Of a stretch of DNA of 64,000 nt, positions 51,462-59,218 are shown piece after piece. Position 1 is the stretch's first letter, and every line of letters starts with the position of its first letter. The notes under the pieces are model-generated. The model had not been told where the DNA came from. It saw only the letters and a program-made list of their open reading frames with translations, and searched no databases. Position numbers and translations under genes: made by a program. This stretch comes from Mycolicibacterium moriokaense (lineage in GTDB: Bacteria; Actinomycetota; Actinomycetes; Mycobacteriales; Mycobacteriaceae): NCBI RefSeq assembly GCF_003201655.1, contig NZ_QJJU01000020.1, positions 1-64,000 on the forward strand, in the 5' to 3' direction.

Positions 51462-51959
51462 CTAAGGCGAACTGGTGACTTTCCTCGAGAACCGAATGGC
51501 CCGCTTGACCAGCGCCGATTCCGTCAACGGCGGCCAAGGCCATTCGCTGCGTCCCTTGCCACGTGGTGCCTTCAGGATGGCGAGCCCGAGAGAAAGGCCG
51601 AAGATCAGATGCCCGACCAATGTGATCACGACCGTGGCCACGTTCAGCGGGAACATCCTCTCCTCGCCATGCGGAGCGAGCGCGACGGTTGCCATCAGCC
51701 CTGCCCAGGTGGGAAAGATTGCGAAACCCACCGCGGACAGCACCGCGTAGACGTTCTTCCACCGGTCGCTGCCCAGCGCGAACGCGACGACGAAGAACGC
51801 GACACCATGTCCGCTGGCATCGCCGATGTACCGGTACACGTAGCCGACCGCTGCACTGCCCGCCGTGTCCGGCTCACCGGTGACGAACGAACCCATCACG
51901 GGGATGAAGTCGCCCATCAGTCCCAGCCACGTGCACGGCAAACGGCCGGGGTCCGTCAT
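51462..51959 (-). CDS. Hypothetical membrane protein (165 aa)
   Basis: 165 residues with about four hydrophobic segments (GVAFFVVAFALG, VYAVLSAVGFAIFPTWAGLMATVAL, VATVVITLVGHLIFGLSLGLAIL) and a basic C-terminal tail. No family recognised. The start at 51959 has no clear Shine-Dalgarno; ATG 51917 (MGDFIPVMG) is an alternative, and the N-terminus may be incomplete. Lies between the FHA and TetR genes on the same strand. Confidence 0.55.
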   Translation of the reverse strand: MTDPGRLPCTWLGLMGDFIPVMGSFVTGEPDTAGSAAVGYVYRYIGDASGHGVAFFVVAFALGSDRWKNVYAVLSAVGFAIFPTWAGLMATVALAPHGEERMFPLNVATVVITLVGHLIFGLSLGLAILKAPRGKGRSEWPWPPLTESALVKRAIRFSRKVTSSP

Positions 51960-52007
51960 AGACGATGCAGGCCACCATTCCGGCGATGAGGGGGAGGGAA
52001 GGTTTTC

Positions 52008-52613
52008 CTATCCGCCAGGCAAGAGTTCATCGGCGACAGACACCGCTAGCCGCGGTTTCGCGTCGTCGCCGGATTGCCCGACACGGTCCCAGATCGCGTC
52101 GACCATCGGCTGCAGGAGCAGTTCGCCCATCTGCCGGACGAGCACCGCGACGACCTGAGTGGATTCGCGCCGCGTCGTGGAGGCGCGGCCCGATTTGCGC
52201 AACGATCCGACCTCGCGACGGGTCAGGTCCACCAATACGTCCAGAAGGTGGAAGCGGTCTTGCGACGGTTCCAGGATGGCGCGGCGCACGTAATTCACGA
52301 CAGGTGGGTTGTCGCGCAGCATTTGACGAACGGCTTCGTCGCGCGCCGCCACGATCTCCGCAGGGCTGCCGTCTGCCCCGACAGCGGCAAGGGTCGACGA
52401 GAAGTAATCCACCACCAGCTGGTCGACCGCATCGCGCAGCCCAGCCTTGGTTTTGAAGTGATGCTGGACCAGGCCGAGGGTGACACCCGCCTCCGCAGCG
52501 ATCGCGCGCAGTGAGACCCGATCTTCGCCATATCGAGAGAACAGATCCAGCGCCGTGTTTCGGATCCGCGCCTTGGCGGTCAGGTCGTCGTCCGTCGCCC
52601 GCGGATTCTCCAT
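52008..52613 (-). CDS. TetR-family transcriptional regulator
   Basis: 201 residues. The N-terminal TetR helix-turn-helix (about 12-58) reads IRNTALDLFSRYGEDRVSLRAIAAEAGVTLGLVQHHFKTK, with a variable ligand domain behind. Divergent from the acyl-CoA dehydrogenase gene with a 50-bp intergenic region holding an 18-bp palindrome, so it probably represses itself and that gene. ATG 52613 is favoured over GTG codons just upstream. Confidence 0.88.
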   Translation of the reverse strand: MENPRATDDDLTAKARIRNTALDLFSRYGEDRVSLRAIAAEAGVTLGLVQHHFKTKAGLRDAVDQLVVDYFSSTLAAVGADGSPAEIVAARDEAVRQMLRDNPPVVNYVRRAILEPSQDRFHLLDVLVDLTRREVGSLRKSGRASTTRRESTQVVAVLVRQMGELLLQPMVDAIWDRVGQSGDDAKPRLAVSVADELLPGG

Positions 52614-52637
52614 CACCACATGGTAGGTGACTAATAA

Positions 52638-52655
52638 ACGATACAACTGTATCGT
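52638..52655. promoter_or_regulatory. 18-bp TetR operator candidate
   Basis: ACGATACA-AC-TGTATCGT: perfect 8-base arms around a 2-base centre, between the divergent TetR gene (start 52613) and acyl-CoA dehydrogenase (start 52663). Its right arm is seven bases from the dehydrogenase ATG, so binding would block both promoters. Confidence 0.75.
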
Positions 52656-52662
52656 AACGAGC

Positions 52663-53826
52663 ATGTCTGAATTGTTCCCCACCTACCGCGCCACCTGGGA
52701 GACCGACCAGCACCGCGAACTGCGCAGGCACACCGCGGAGTTCCTTCGCAAGGAGTCGACCCCAAATCAGGAACGCTGGGCGAAGAACCACCAGGTCGAC
52801 CGGGAGTTCTGGAACAAGATGGGTGACGCCGGGCTTCTTGGACTCGATCTGCCAGAAGAATTCGGCGGCACCGGCGGCGACTTCGGCTACTCAGCCATCG
52901 TCGGTGAGGAGCTTGCGCTGGCGCACGATTCCGCATCGGGCTGGCCAGTGCACTCGCCGATCGTCGCGCACTACATCAATACCTACGGAAACGACGAACA
53001 AAAGCAACGGTGGATGCCGAAGATCATCAGCGGCGAGGCGGTGCTGGCGATCGCGATGACCGAACCCGGTACCGGCTCAGACCTTCAGGCTGTCCGCACC
53101 ACAGCGATTCGCCAGGGTGACGAGTACGTCGTCAACGGGTCGAAGACGTTCATCTCCAACGGAACTCACTGCGACCTTCTGGTGATCGTCGCCAAGACCG
53201 ACCCGGCCGAGGGTGCCGCGGGCATCTCGCTGATCGTCGCCGAAACCAACGATGACCTAACGGGCTTCGAGCGGGGCCGCGTCCTGGAGAAGGTCGGCCA
53301 GCACGGCCAAGACACCCGTGAACTGTTCTTCTCGGACATGCGGGTGCCTGTGGCGAACCTCCTTGGCGACAAGGAAGGCATGGGCTTTTACCAACTGATG
53401 GAACAGCTGGCGCGGGAGCGGCTCATCATCGCTTCGCTGTGTGCCGGGATGGCCGAAGCCGCAGTGCTCGAGGCGATCAAGTACACAAAGGAACGCGAGG
53501 CATTCGGCAAGCCGCTGATCAAGTTCCAGCACAACAGGTTCGAGCTGGCCGAGCTGAAGGCCGAGGTGCTGTCGATCAAGACCACTGTGGACTATTGCGT
53601 TCAGCAGTACATCGACGGTAACAACGATCCGGCCACGGCGTCCATGGGCAAGCTGATCGCCGCGGATAAGGGTTGCGATGTCGTCGACCGGTGCGTGCAG
53701 TTCTTCGGCGGGTACGGGTACATGATGGAGTACCCGATCGCCCGCGCGTATGCGGCGGCACGCGTCAACAAGATCTACGGCGGCACAAGTGAAATCATGA
53801 AGGAGATCATCAGCCGCTCGCTATAG
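52663..53826 (+). CDS. Acyl-CoA dehydrogenase
   Basis: 387-residue FAD enzyme of the acyl-CoA dehydrogenase family: N-terminal helical domain (LPEEFGGTGGDFGYSAIVGEE), beta-domain AIAMTEPGTGSDLQAVRTTA, and C-terminal signature QFFGGYGYMMEYPIARAYAAARVNKIYGGTSEIM. Introduces a 2,3-double bond into an acyl-CoA. The catalytic base region near YGGTSEI is standard. ATG 52663 lies next to the TetR palindrome. Substrate unknown; neighbouring SDR suggests a beta-oxidation-like step. Confidence 0.92.
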   Translation: MSELFPTYRATWETDQHRELRRHTAEFLRKESTPNQERWAKNHQVDREFWNKMGDAGLLGLDLPEEFGGTGGDFGYSAIVGEELALAHDSASGWPVHSPIVAHYINTYGNDEQKQRWMPKIISGEAVLAIAMTEPGTGSDLQAVRTTAIRQGDEYVVNGSKTFISNGTHCDLLVIVAKTDPAEGAAGISLIVAETNDDLTGFERGRVLEKVGQHGQDTRELFFSDMRVPVANLLGDKEGMGFYQLMEQLARERLIIASLCAGMAEAAVLEAIKYTKEREAFGKPLIKFQHNRFELAELKAEVLSIKTTVDYCVQQYIDGNNDPATASMGKLIAADKGCDVVDRCVQFFGGYGYMMEYPIARAYAAARVNKIYGGTSEIMKEIISRSL

Positions 53827-53833
53827 CGGGCGA

Positions 53834-54595
53834 TCAGGTGATCGTCACACCGCCGTCGACGACGATCGTCTGCCCGGTGACGAATCCGCCTGCATCCGAG
53901 GCCAGCCAGACCAGCGTTGCGGCAAGCTCGACCGGATTGCCCATGCGGCCCAAGAGAACTCGCGGTTTGAGGCTCTCGATGTAGCCGGGCGCGTAGGCGT
54001 CGGTCATCTCGGACTCGAAGAAACCCGGTGCGATCGCGTTGACGCGGATGCCCTTGCGGGAACCCCACTGCTGAGCCAGGTCCCGGGTGAGCCCCGAGAT
54101 CCCGGCCTTGCTCGCGCTGTAGGCCGCTTGTGGCAGTGCGGCAGTAGTGATGCCGAGCACGCTGGAGATGTTCACGATGGAGCTACCCGGCTGCATCACC
54201 TTGGCGCACGCCTGCGCGGCCCAGTACGAGCCATTCAGGTTGATGTCGACGACGGCGCGGAACTCGTCGGGCGTCTCGCGGGTGGCGGGCACCGCGGTAC
54301 CCACCCCGGCGTTGTTCACCAGCACATCGACGCGGCCGAACTCGCTCATCGCGGCGTCCACCATCGCCTGGCACTGCGCCGGATCGGTGACGTCTGTCGC
54401 GACCGCCAACGCCCGCCGGCCTGCTGCCTCGACGAGTCGCGCTGTGGCATAGAGCTTGTCGACACGCCTGGCGGCGAGCACCACGTCGGCGCCTGCCTCG
54501 GCGCAAGCCTGCGCGAAGGAGACGCCAAGACCGGACGATGCGCCGGTGACGATGACGACCTTGTCGTCGAGTCGGAACTTGTCGAGTACGGACAT
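53834..54595 (-). CDS. Short-chain dehydrogenase/reductase (SDR)
   Basis: 253 residues. TGASSGLGVSF cofactor motif, NNAGVG, catalytic Ser in NISSVLG, YSASKAG (Tyr-Lys) and the end GFVTGQTIVVDGG. Classical SDR of 3-oxoacyl-reductase type. Leftward, 23 bp downstream of the LLM oxidoreductase gene, so probably cotranscribed with it under the KstR-like site. Converges on the acyl-CoA dehydrogenase with seven bases between stops. Confidence 0.9.
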   Translation of the reverse strand: MSVLDKFRLDDKVVIVTGASSGLGVSFAQACAEAGADVVLAARRVDKLYATARLVEAAGRRALAVATDVTDPAQCQAMVDAAMSEFGRVDVLVNNAGVGTAVPATRETPDEFRAVVDINLNGSYWAAQACAKVMQPGSSIVNISSVLGITTAALPQAAYSASKAGISGLTRDLAQQWGSRKGIRVNAIAPGFFESEMTDAYAPGYIESLKPRVLLGRMGNPVELAATLVWLASDAGGFVTGQTIVVDGGVTIT

Positions 54596-54618
54596 CCGGT
54601 CAGACTAGCGACCGGCGA

Positions 54619-55494
54619 TTACAGCTTGGCGATGACCTTCTCCCCGTACTTCTCGATGGCGCGCAGCTTGTTCTCCAGCGGCTCGGGATCGGGGCCGACG
54701 CTGTAGGGCATCCGGAAGCCCACCATGATGTCGGTGACGCCGCGGTCCTCGAGACGTTTGATGCCGTCGGGCTTGTATGCGTCGAGCGACATGGCGTGGA
54801 TCTCGAAGGGACCGGTGCGACCCTCCTCTTCGCGAAGCTCGTTGAGGCGCTTGATGTATCGGTCGAGCGCCTCCGGCTCGCCGAGGTCACCGCCGCCGTG
54901 CATCCAGCCGTCGTTGCGGGCCGCGCGCCTCAGCGCCACCTCGGCGTGGCCGCCGATGAGGATCGGGATCGGCTGGGTCGGCGCAGGCGACATCTTGGTC
55001 TTCGGGATGTCGTAGAACTCGCCGTGGAACTCGAAGTACTCGCCGGTGGTCAGGCCCTTCACGATCTCGATGCACTCGTCCATTCGTTTGCCGCGCCTGG
55101 CGAAGGGCACGTCCATCAGCTCGTAGTCCTCTGGCCACGGGCTGGTGCCGACGCCGAGGCCGAGCCTGTTATCGAACAGCGCGGCCAGCGACCCGGCCTG
55201 CTTGGCGACCAGCGCTGGCGGGCGGATTGGCAGCTTCAACACGAACATGTTGAACTTCAGGGTCGTCGTCGCGGCGCACAAGGCGCTGGTCAGAACGAAC
55301 GCCTCGATGATCTCCTTGCCGTCGAGGAATTCCCGGTTGCCGTCCTCGGTGTACGGGTATTTCGAGTCCGACTCGTACGGGTAGGCGATGCTGTCGGCGA
55401 TGGTCATGCCGTGGAAACCCGCCGCCTCTGCGGCCTGGGCCAGGGGAATGTAGAACTTCGGGTTGGTCAATGATTCCGCATAGGTGAAGCGCAC
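54619..55494 (-). CDS. LLM-class F420-dependent oxidoreductase
   Basis: 291-residue luciferase-like protein. MRFTYAESLTNPKFYIPLAQAAEAAGF opens the TIM barrel; FDNRLGLGVGTSPWPEDY, FHGEFYDIPKTKMSP and IPILIGGHAEVALRRAARNDGW are typical of F420-using LLM enzymes. The GTG start is only eight bases from a perfect KstR-like palindrome, so the promoter is probably covered by the regulator and the message short-leadered or leaderless. Possibly a sterol- or lipid-degradation enzyme (inference). Confidence 0.88.
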   Translation of the reverse strand: MRFTYAESLTNPKFYIPLAQAAEAAGFHGMTIADSIAYPYESDSKYPYTEDGNREFLDGKEIIEAFVLTSALCAATTTLKFNMFVLKLPIRPPALVAKQAGSLAALFDNRLGLGVGTSPWPEDYELMDVPFARRGKRMDECIEIVKGLTTGEYFEFHGEFYDIPKTKMSPAPTQPIPILIGGHAEVALRRAARNDGWMHGGGDLGEPEALDRYIKRLNELREEEGRTGPFEIHAMSLDAYKPDGIKRLEDRGVTDIMVGFRMPYSVGPDPEPLENKLRAIEKYGEKVIAKL

Positions 55495-55502
55495 CCCGCA
55501 AT

Positions 55503-55520
55503 ACTAGAACGTGTTCTAGT
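55503..55520. promoter_or_regulatory. KstR-like operator, perfect palindrome
   Basis: ACTAGAAC-GT-GTTCTAGT: perfect 8-base arms and an exact match to TnnAACnnGTTnnA, the KstR core. It lies between the divergent LLM gene (start 55494) and MFS gene (start 55558). Confidence 0.7.
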
Positions 55521-55557
55521 GCTGTGTTCTCAGGATGGCCCCGGCATCATGGCGTAG

Positions 55558-56772
55558 GTGCGCACCTGGCTCACCCACAACGTCAAGGTGCTCTCTGCCG
55601 TCTCGTTTCTCCAGGACACTGCCAGCGAGCTGCTCTATCCACTGCTGCCGATCTACCTGACCTCGGTGCTGGGCGCTCCGGCTGCCGTTGTCGGCGCCAT
55701 CGAGGGCGCGGCAGAGGGAGCAGCCTCGCTGACGAAGCTGGCTGCCGGGCCACTGGGAGATCGCTTCGCGCGACGGCCGTTGATCGCGACGGGCTACGGC
55801 ATGGCGGCGCTGGGCAAGTTGATGGTCGCGGCCGCCTCCGCATGGTCCGGGGTGCTGGCGGGCCGCGTTGTCGACCGCCTCGGCAAGGGGATGCGCGGCG
55901 CACCGCGTGATGCGCTGCTAGTCGTCGATATCGACGATGCCGCCAGGGGGCGGGTGTTCGGATTCCACCGCGCGATGGACACGTTGGGCGCCGTTGTGGG
56001 TCCGCTGCTGGGCTTGGCGGGATACGAGCTACTCGATCACCAGATCGCGCCGCTGTTGTGGGTGGCCGTCGTGCCCGCCGTGTTGAGTGTCGCGTTGGTG
56101 TTCCTGGTTCGCGAGACCCGCCGGATAGAGCCGGCGCGCAAGAAGATCTTCGCCGCCGTGGGGGAGCTGCCCGGGCGGTATTGGCGCGTGACGATCGCTC
56201 TTGTGGCGTTCGGTGTGGTGAACTTTCCCGACGCTCTTCTGTTGTTGCGGCTCAACGAGATCGGCTTCTCGGTGGTCGAGGTGATACTGGCCTACGTCAC
56301 GTACAACGCGGTGTACGCGGTGTCGAGTTATCCGGCGGGGCTGCTCGCCGACCGCATCCCTCGCCCGGCGGTATTCGGGATCGGCCTGGTGTTCTTCGCG
56401 ATCGGTTACGTGGGCCTGGGATTGACGACCGATGCCGTGGTGGCGTGGCTGCTGATCGGTGTGTACGGGTTGTTCACCGGATGCACGGACGGTGTTGGGA
56501 AGGCCTGGATTTCGTCGCTGGTCGGCGCGGATCAGCAGGGCAGCGCGCAGGGAGTGTTCCAGGGCGCCAGTGGTTTCGCGGTGCTGGCGGCGGGATTGTG
56601 GGCCGGGTTCCTGTGGGGTGCCGACGGGCGGCTGCCGCTGCTGATATCCGGGATCGCAGGCGGCGTGTTCGCGGTCGTGCTGCTGGCATCGGCGGTCTAC
56701 GACAGGACCGGCAGGGTGAACTCGATCTCGTCGAGTGTGAACGGCGGCTCGCCGACGCCGACGACTGAGTAG
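55558..56772 (+). CDS. Major facilitator superfamily transporter
   Basis: 404 residues, about twelve transmembrane helices. The loop 2-3 MFS signature appears as GPLGDRFARRPLIATGYG, and the middle loop RVVDRLGKGMRGAPRDALL is typical of drug or metabolite exporters of the YfcJ/fosmidomycin-type group. GTG 55558 is the start, with no strong Shine-Dalgarno. The C-terminal 25 residues (from about DRTGRV) are encoded antisense to the end of the DUF4873 gene (76-bp overlap), suggesting an extension by loss of the original stop. Cargo unknown. Confidence 0.85.
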   Translation: MRTWLTHNVKVLSAVSFLQDTASELLYPLLPIYLTSVLGAPAAVVGAIEGAAEGAASLTKLAAGPLGDRFARRPLIATGYGMAALGKLMVAAASAWSGVLAGRVVDRLGKGMRGAPRDALLVVDIDDAARGRVFGFHRAMDTLGAVVGPLLGLAGYELLDHQIAPLLWVAVVPAVLSVALVFLVRETRRIEPARKKIFAAVGELPGRYWRVTIALVAFGVVNFPDALLLLRLNEIGFSVVEVILAYVTYNAVYAVSSYPAGLLADRIPRPAVFGIGLVFFAIGYVGLGLTTDAVVAWLLIGVYGLFTGCTDGVGKAWISSLVGADQQGSAQGVFQGASGFAVLAAGLWAGFLWGADGRLPLLISGIAGGVFAVVLLASAVYDRTGRVNSISSSVNGGSPTPTTE

Positions 56773-57461
56773 CTGCCCCACGGCGTGCGCTCCGCGACGC
56801 GGGCCTCGGCGGTGCGGTCGCCGACCGCCAGCCTCACCCGCTGCGGAGGGTTTTCGTCGGGCAGGGTATCGAAAACCGTTCCCCGCCAGTGGTAGCGGCC
56901 GTCGATCGGATCGAGGTGCCCGGTCAATCGAACCCGGACGTCATGAATATCGTCGCCGATCTGCACTGCGGCTGGGCCGTCGTACACCTGGTCCTCGATA
57001 CCGACGAGCGAGCTGAGGTCGAAGGCCGATCGGATCTTCCTGCGCACGCGCCGCCAGTTGACCGGGCTGTCGGGCCGGTACCTGACCGTGTAGGTGCGTT
57101 GGGTGCTGTGACGCACTTCCATCCGCGTACTTTCCGTGCGGGCCATGGCATTCAGGCACTGTGCAATGTATTGCTGCTGTCCGCTGACGTCGGGTCCGGT
57201 GACGAAGAACCTGTTCGGCAGCCCGTGCACCGCGACCCCGAGGTACGGCACCATGCCCACGGGCGACGGCGCTTCACCCCAGGAGATCACGACGCTCGCG
57301 TCGTAGATGTCGCCCGCGCGCGTCGCGAGCCTCCAGGTGTGGACGGACTCGTCGAACTCCGAGCTGACGATGTCTTCGGGCCGCAGCAGCATCACCTTGC
57401 TCAGCGTCAGGCCGACGGATACGCCGCCGATCACTATGGCGTCGAACGCTTTTGCGTTCAT
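56697..57461 (-). CDS. DUF4873 protein with remnant flavin-monooxygenase N-terminus
   Basis: 254 residues. The C-terminal half (about 165-254) is DUF4873 (DGPAAVQIGDDIHDVRVRLTG, GEPPFTLDEIEF). The N-terminal part starts FDAIVIGGVSVGLTLSKVML, like a Rossmann FAD motif lacking the usual GxGxxG glycine. It then jumps to DASVVISWGEAPSP and VHGLPNRFFVTGP, which in full flavin-containing monooxygenases lie hundreds of residues further on. This suggests an internal deletion of the flavoprotein. ATG 57461 overlaps the AurF-like gene stop by four bases. Partner role likely, catalysis doubtful. Confidence 0.8.
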   Translation of the reverse strand: MNAKAFDAIVIGGVSVGLTLSKVMLLRPEDIVSSEFDESVHTWRLATRAGDIYDASVVISWGEAPSPVGMVPYLGVAVHGLPNRFFVTGPDVSGQQQYIAQCLNAMARTESTRMEVRHSTQRTYTVRYRPDSPVNWRRVRRKIRSAFDLSSLVGIEDQVYDGPAAVQIGDDIHDVRVRLTGHLDPIDGRYHWRGTVFDTLPDENPPQRVRLAVGDRTAEARVAERTPWGSYSVVGVGEPPFTLDEIEFTLPVLS

Positions 57462-58348
57462 CGGGGCAGGAATCCGCTGCGTCTCCACATCCGTCGCGCG
57501 ATCGGACCCATCAGCCCGACCTCTTCGAGGAACGCCGCCAGCGGCGCGAAACCGGCCACCTGAACGTCGCGACGGTGCCCGCTGTTGCGGGCCATTCGAC
57601 GTGCCTTGCGGCCGTCGAGTCCACTGCGGCGGTACGGGATTGGATTGCTGAACAGGTAGCGGAAGAAGTACCCGCCGACGCCATTGACATTGGCGACGAA
57701 CAACCTGGGGATCAGGTGCATGTTCGGGGACCGCTTGCGCAGGCCGTCGCGGGCGAACTGGATGTGGCGAGCCTCCTCGGCGACGTGAATGCGCATGAGC
57801 CGCTGGATCATTGGCTGCAACTCGGGATCGTCCATCATCTGCCGCTGCAGCGAATCGAAGATCTCCTCGCCGATGAGCGCGGCGACCCAAAGTATCGATC
57901 CCCTGAACCCAAACGGCAACGCGTTGATGGCGATCCGCTGATACAGCCTGGGCCGCACGGGCTTTGCGCCTGCCCGCTCGATCGCCATGCCGAACATGAT
58001 CATGTGTCGGGTTTCGTCGCCCAGTTCGGTCAGTTCGTAGTGTGTCGCGCGTGCCGTGGGATCCTGGTGCATCATCTTGCGCAGCAAGGCCTGGTTGAGG
58101 ATGTTCTCGAACCAGATGCCCGCCGAGAGGGTGTTGACGAGCTCCTGCCGCGACAGTTCGATCTGCTGCGCCCGGGTCATCTCGTCCCACAGTGGCGTGC
58201 CGTACAGCGAGACCGACTTGGCAGGCAGGAAGAACTTGTCAGGGTCGAGTGGAGCGTCCCAGTCGATGTCGACGATCGGGGCGTACGACTTCTTTACCGA
58301 ACCCTTGAGCAACCGCTCCGAGAATTCCTCACGAGTGGGTGCAGTCAT
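57458..58348 (-). CDS. AurF-type diiron oxygenase
   Basis: 296-residue ferritin-like diiron protein (AurF family, PF11583), which N-oxygenates aryl amines or hydroxylates. The helix bundle carries ligands in ELGDETRHMIMF (ExxxH), GEEIFDSLQ and HVAEEARHIQFAR (ExxxH). A strong AGGGAGGT lies before the ATG. Translationally coupled to the DUF4873 protein downstream. Its substrate is unknown; in mycobacteria related genes are linked to lipid metabolism. Confidence 0.88.
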   Translation of the reverse strand: MTAPTREEFSERLLKGSVKKSYAPIVDIDWDAPLDPDKFFLPAKSVSLYGTPLWDEMTRAQQIELSRQELVNTLSAGIWFENILNQALLRKMMHQDPTARATHYELTELGDETRHMIMFGMAIERAGAKPVRPRLYQRIAINALPFGFRGSILWVAALIGEEIFDSLQRQMMDDPELQPMIQRLMRIHVAEEARHIQFARDGLRKRSPNMHLIPRLFVANVNGVGGYFFRYLFSNPIPYRRSGLDGRKARRMARNSGHRRDVQVAGFAPLAAFLEEVGLMGPIARRMWRRSGFLPR

Positions 58349-58470
58349 CGTCGACCTCCCTGTCGTCCCTCACGGGTGTTGGTGCCCAAGGTAAATGCGG
58401 CGTCTCAGTTAGTCAATACCCCGGGTACCGCATACTTTGGGTAACCGCAGGTCATGGCATACTCGGCCGC

Positions 58471-59217
58471 GTGACTCGGCGGATCCACGTCATCGGCATC
58501 GGTGCGGGCGACCCCGACTACGTGACGGCTCAGGCGGTCGAGGCGCTCAACGACACCCAGGTGTTCTTCGCGATGGACAAAGGGGACACCAAGGACGACC
58601 TGGTCGCGTTGCGCCGTCATATCTGCGAACGGTTCATCCGCGAGCCTGGTTACCGATTCGTCGAACTGCCCGACCCCCCGAGGGCCAAAGACGGCGACTA
58701 TCGGCAGGCCGTCGCCGACTGGCACGCCGCCCGTGCCGCGATCTGGGCCGAGGCATTCGAATCCGAACTTGCACCTGACGGCGTTGGCGCCTTTCTGGCG
58801 TGGGGTGACCCGTCGCTCTACGACAGCACGCTGCGAATCCTGGACACCGTCGCGGGCAGTGTGGACATCGACTACGACGTCATCCCTGGCATCACAGCGA
58901 TCCAGGCGCTGACGGCGCGACATCGCATCCCGCTCAACGATGTCGGCGAGCCGGTCCTGATCACCACCGGCAGGCAGCTGCGCGACAACGGCTTGTCCGG
59001 CAGCGCCGTGGTGATGCTCGACGCCGACTGTTCATTTCGGGCATGCCCACCGCAGACCAGGATCTGGTGGGGCGCTTACCTGGGCACGCCGGACGAACTT
59101 CTGGCGTCGGGCACGGTCGGGGAGATCGGCGAACAGATCGCCGAGATGCGCGCCGACGCGCGCGGCCGCCACGGCTGGATCATGGACACGTACCTCTTGC
59201 GTTCGGCAGACTCGTAG
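58471..59217 (+). CDS. cobF: Precorrin-6A synthase (deacetylating) CobF
   Basis: 248-residue SAM-dependent tetrapyrrole methyltransferase that methylates C1 of precorrin-5 and removes acetate in the aerobic cobalamin pathway. Motifs: IHVIGIGAGDPDYVTAQAVEAL, AFLAWGDPSLYDSTLRIL, VIPGITAIQALTARHRIPLND. The GTG at 58471 opens this first strand; the longer in-frame start is not used. Isolated from other cob genes here. Ends one base before the MpaB-like gene on the other strand. Confidence 0.93.
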   Translation: MTRRIHVIGIGAGDPDYVTAQAVEALNDTQVFFAMDKGDTKDDLVALRRHICERFIREPGYRFVELPDPPRAKDGDYRQAVADWHAARAAIWAEAFESELAPDGVGAFLAWGDPSLYDSTLRILDTVAGSVDIDYDVIPGITAIQALTARHRIPLNDVGEPVLITTGRQLRDNGLSGSAVVMLDADCSFRACPPQTRIWWGAYLGTPDELLASGTVGEIGEQIAEMRADARGRHGWIMDTYLLRSADS

Positions 59218-59218
59218 G

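Noticed and set aside
57462..58190. N-terminal extension of the DUF4873 frame
   Set aside because: It is an out-of-frame reading of the AurF-type gene; ATG 57461 overlaps that gene's stop in the usual way.
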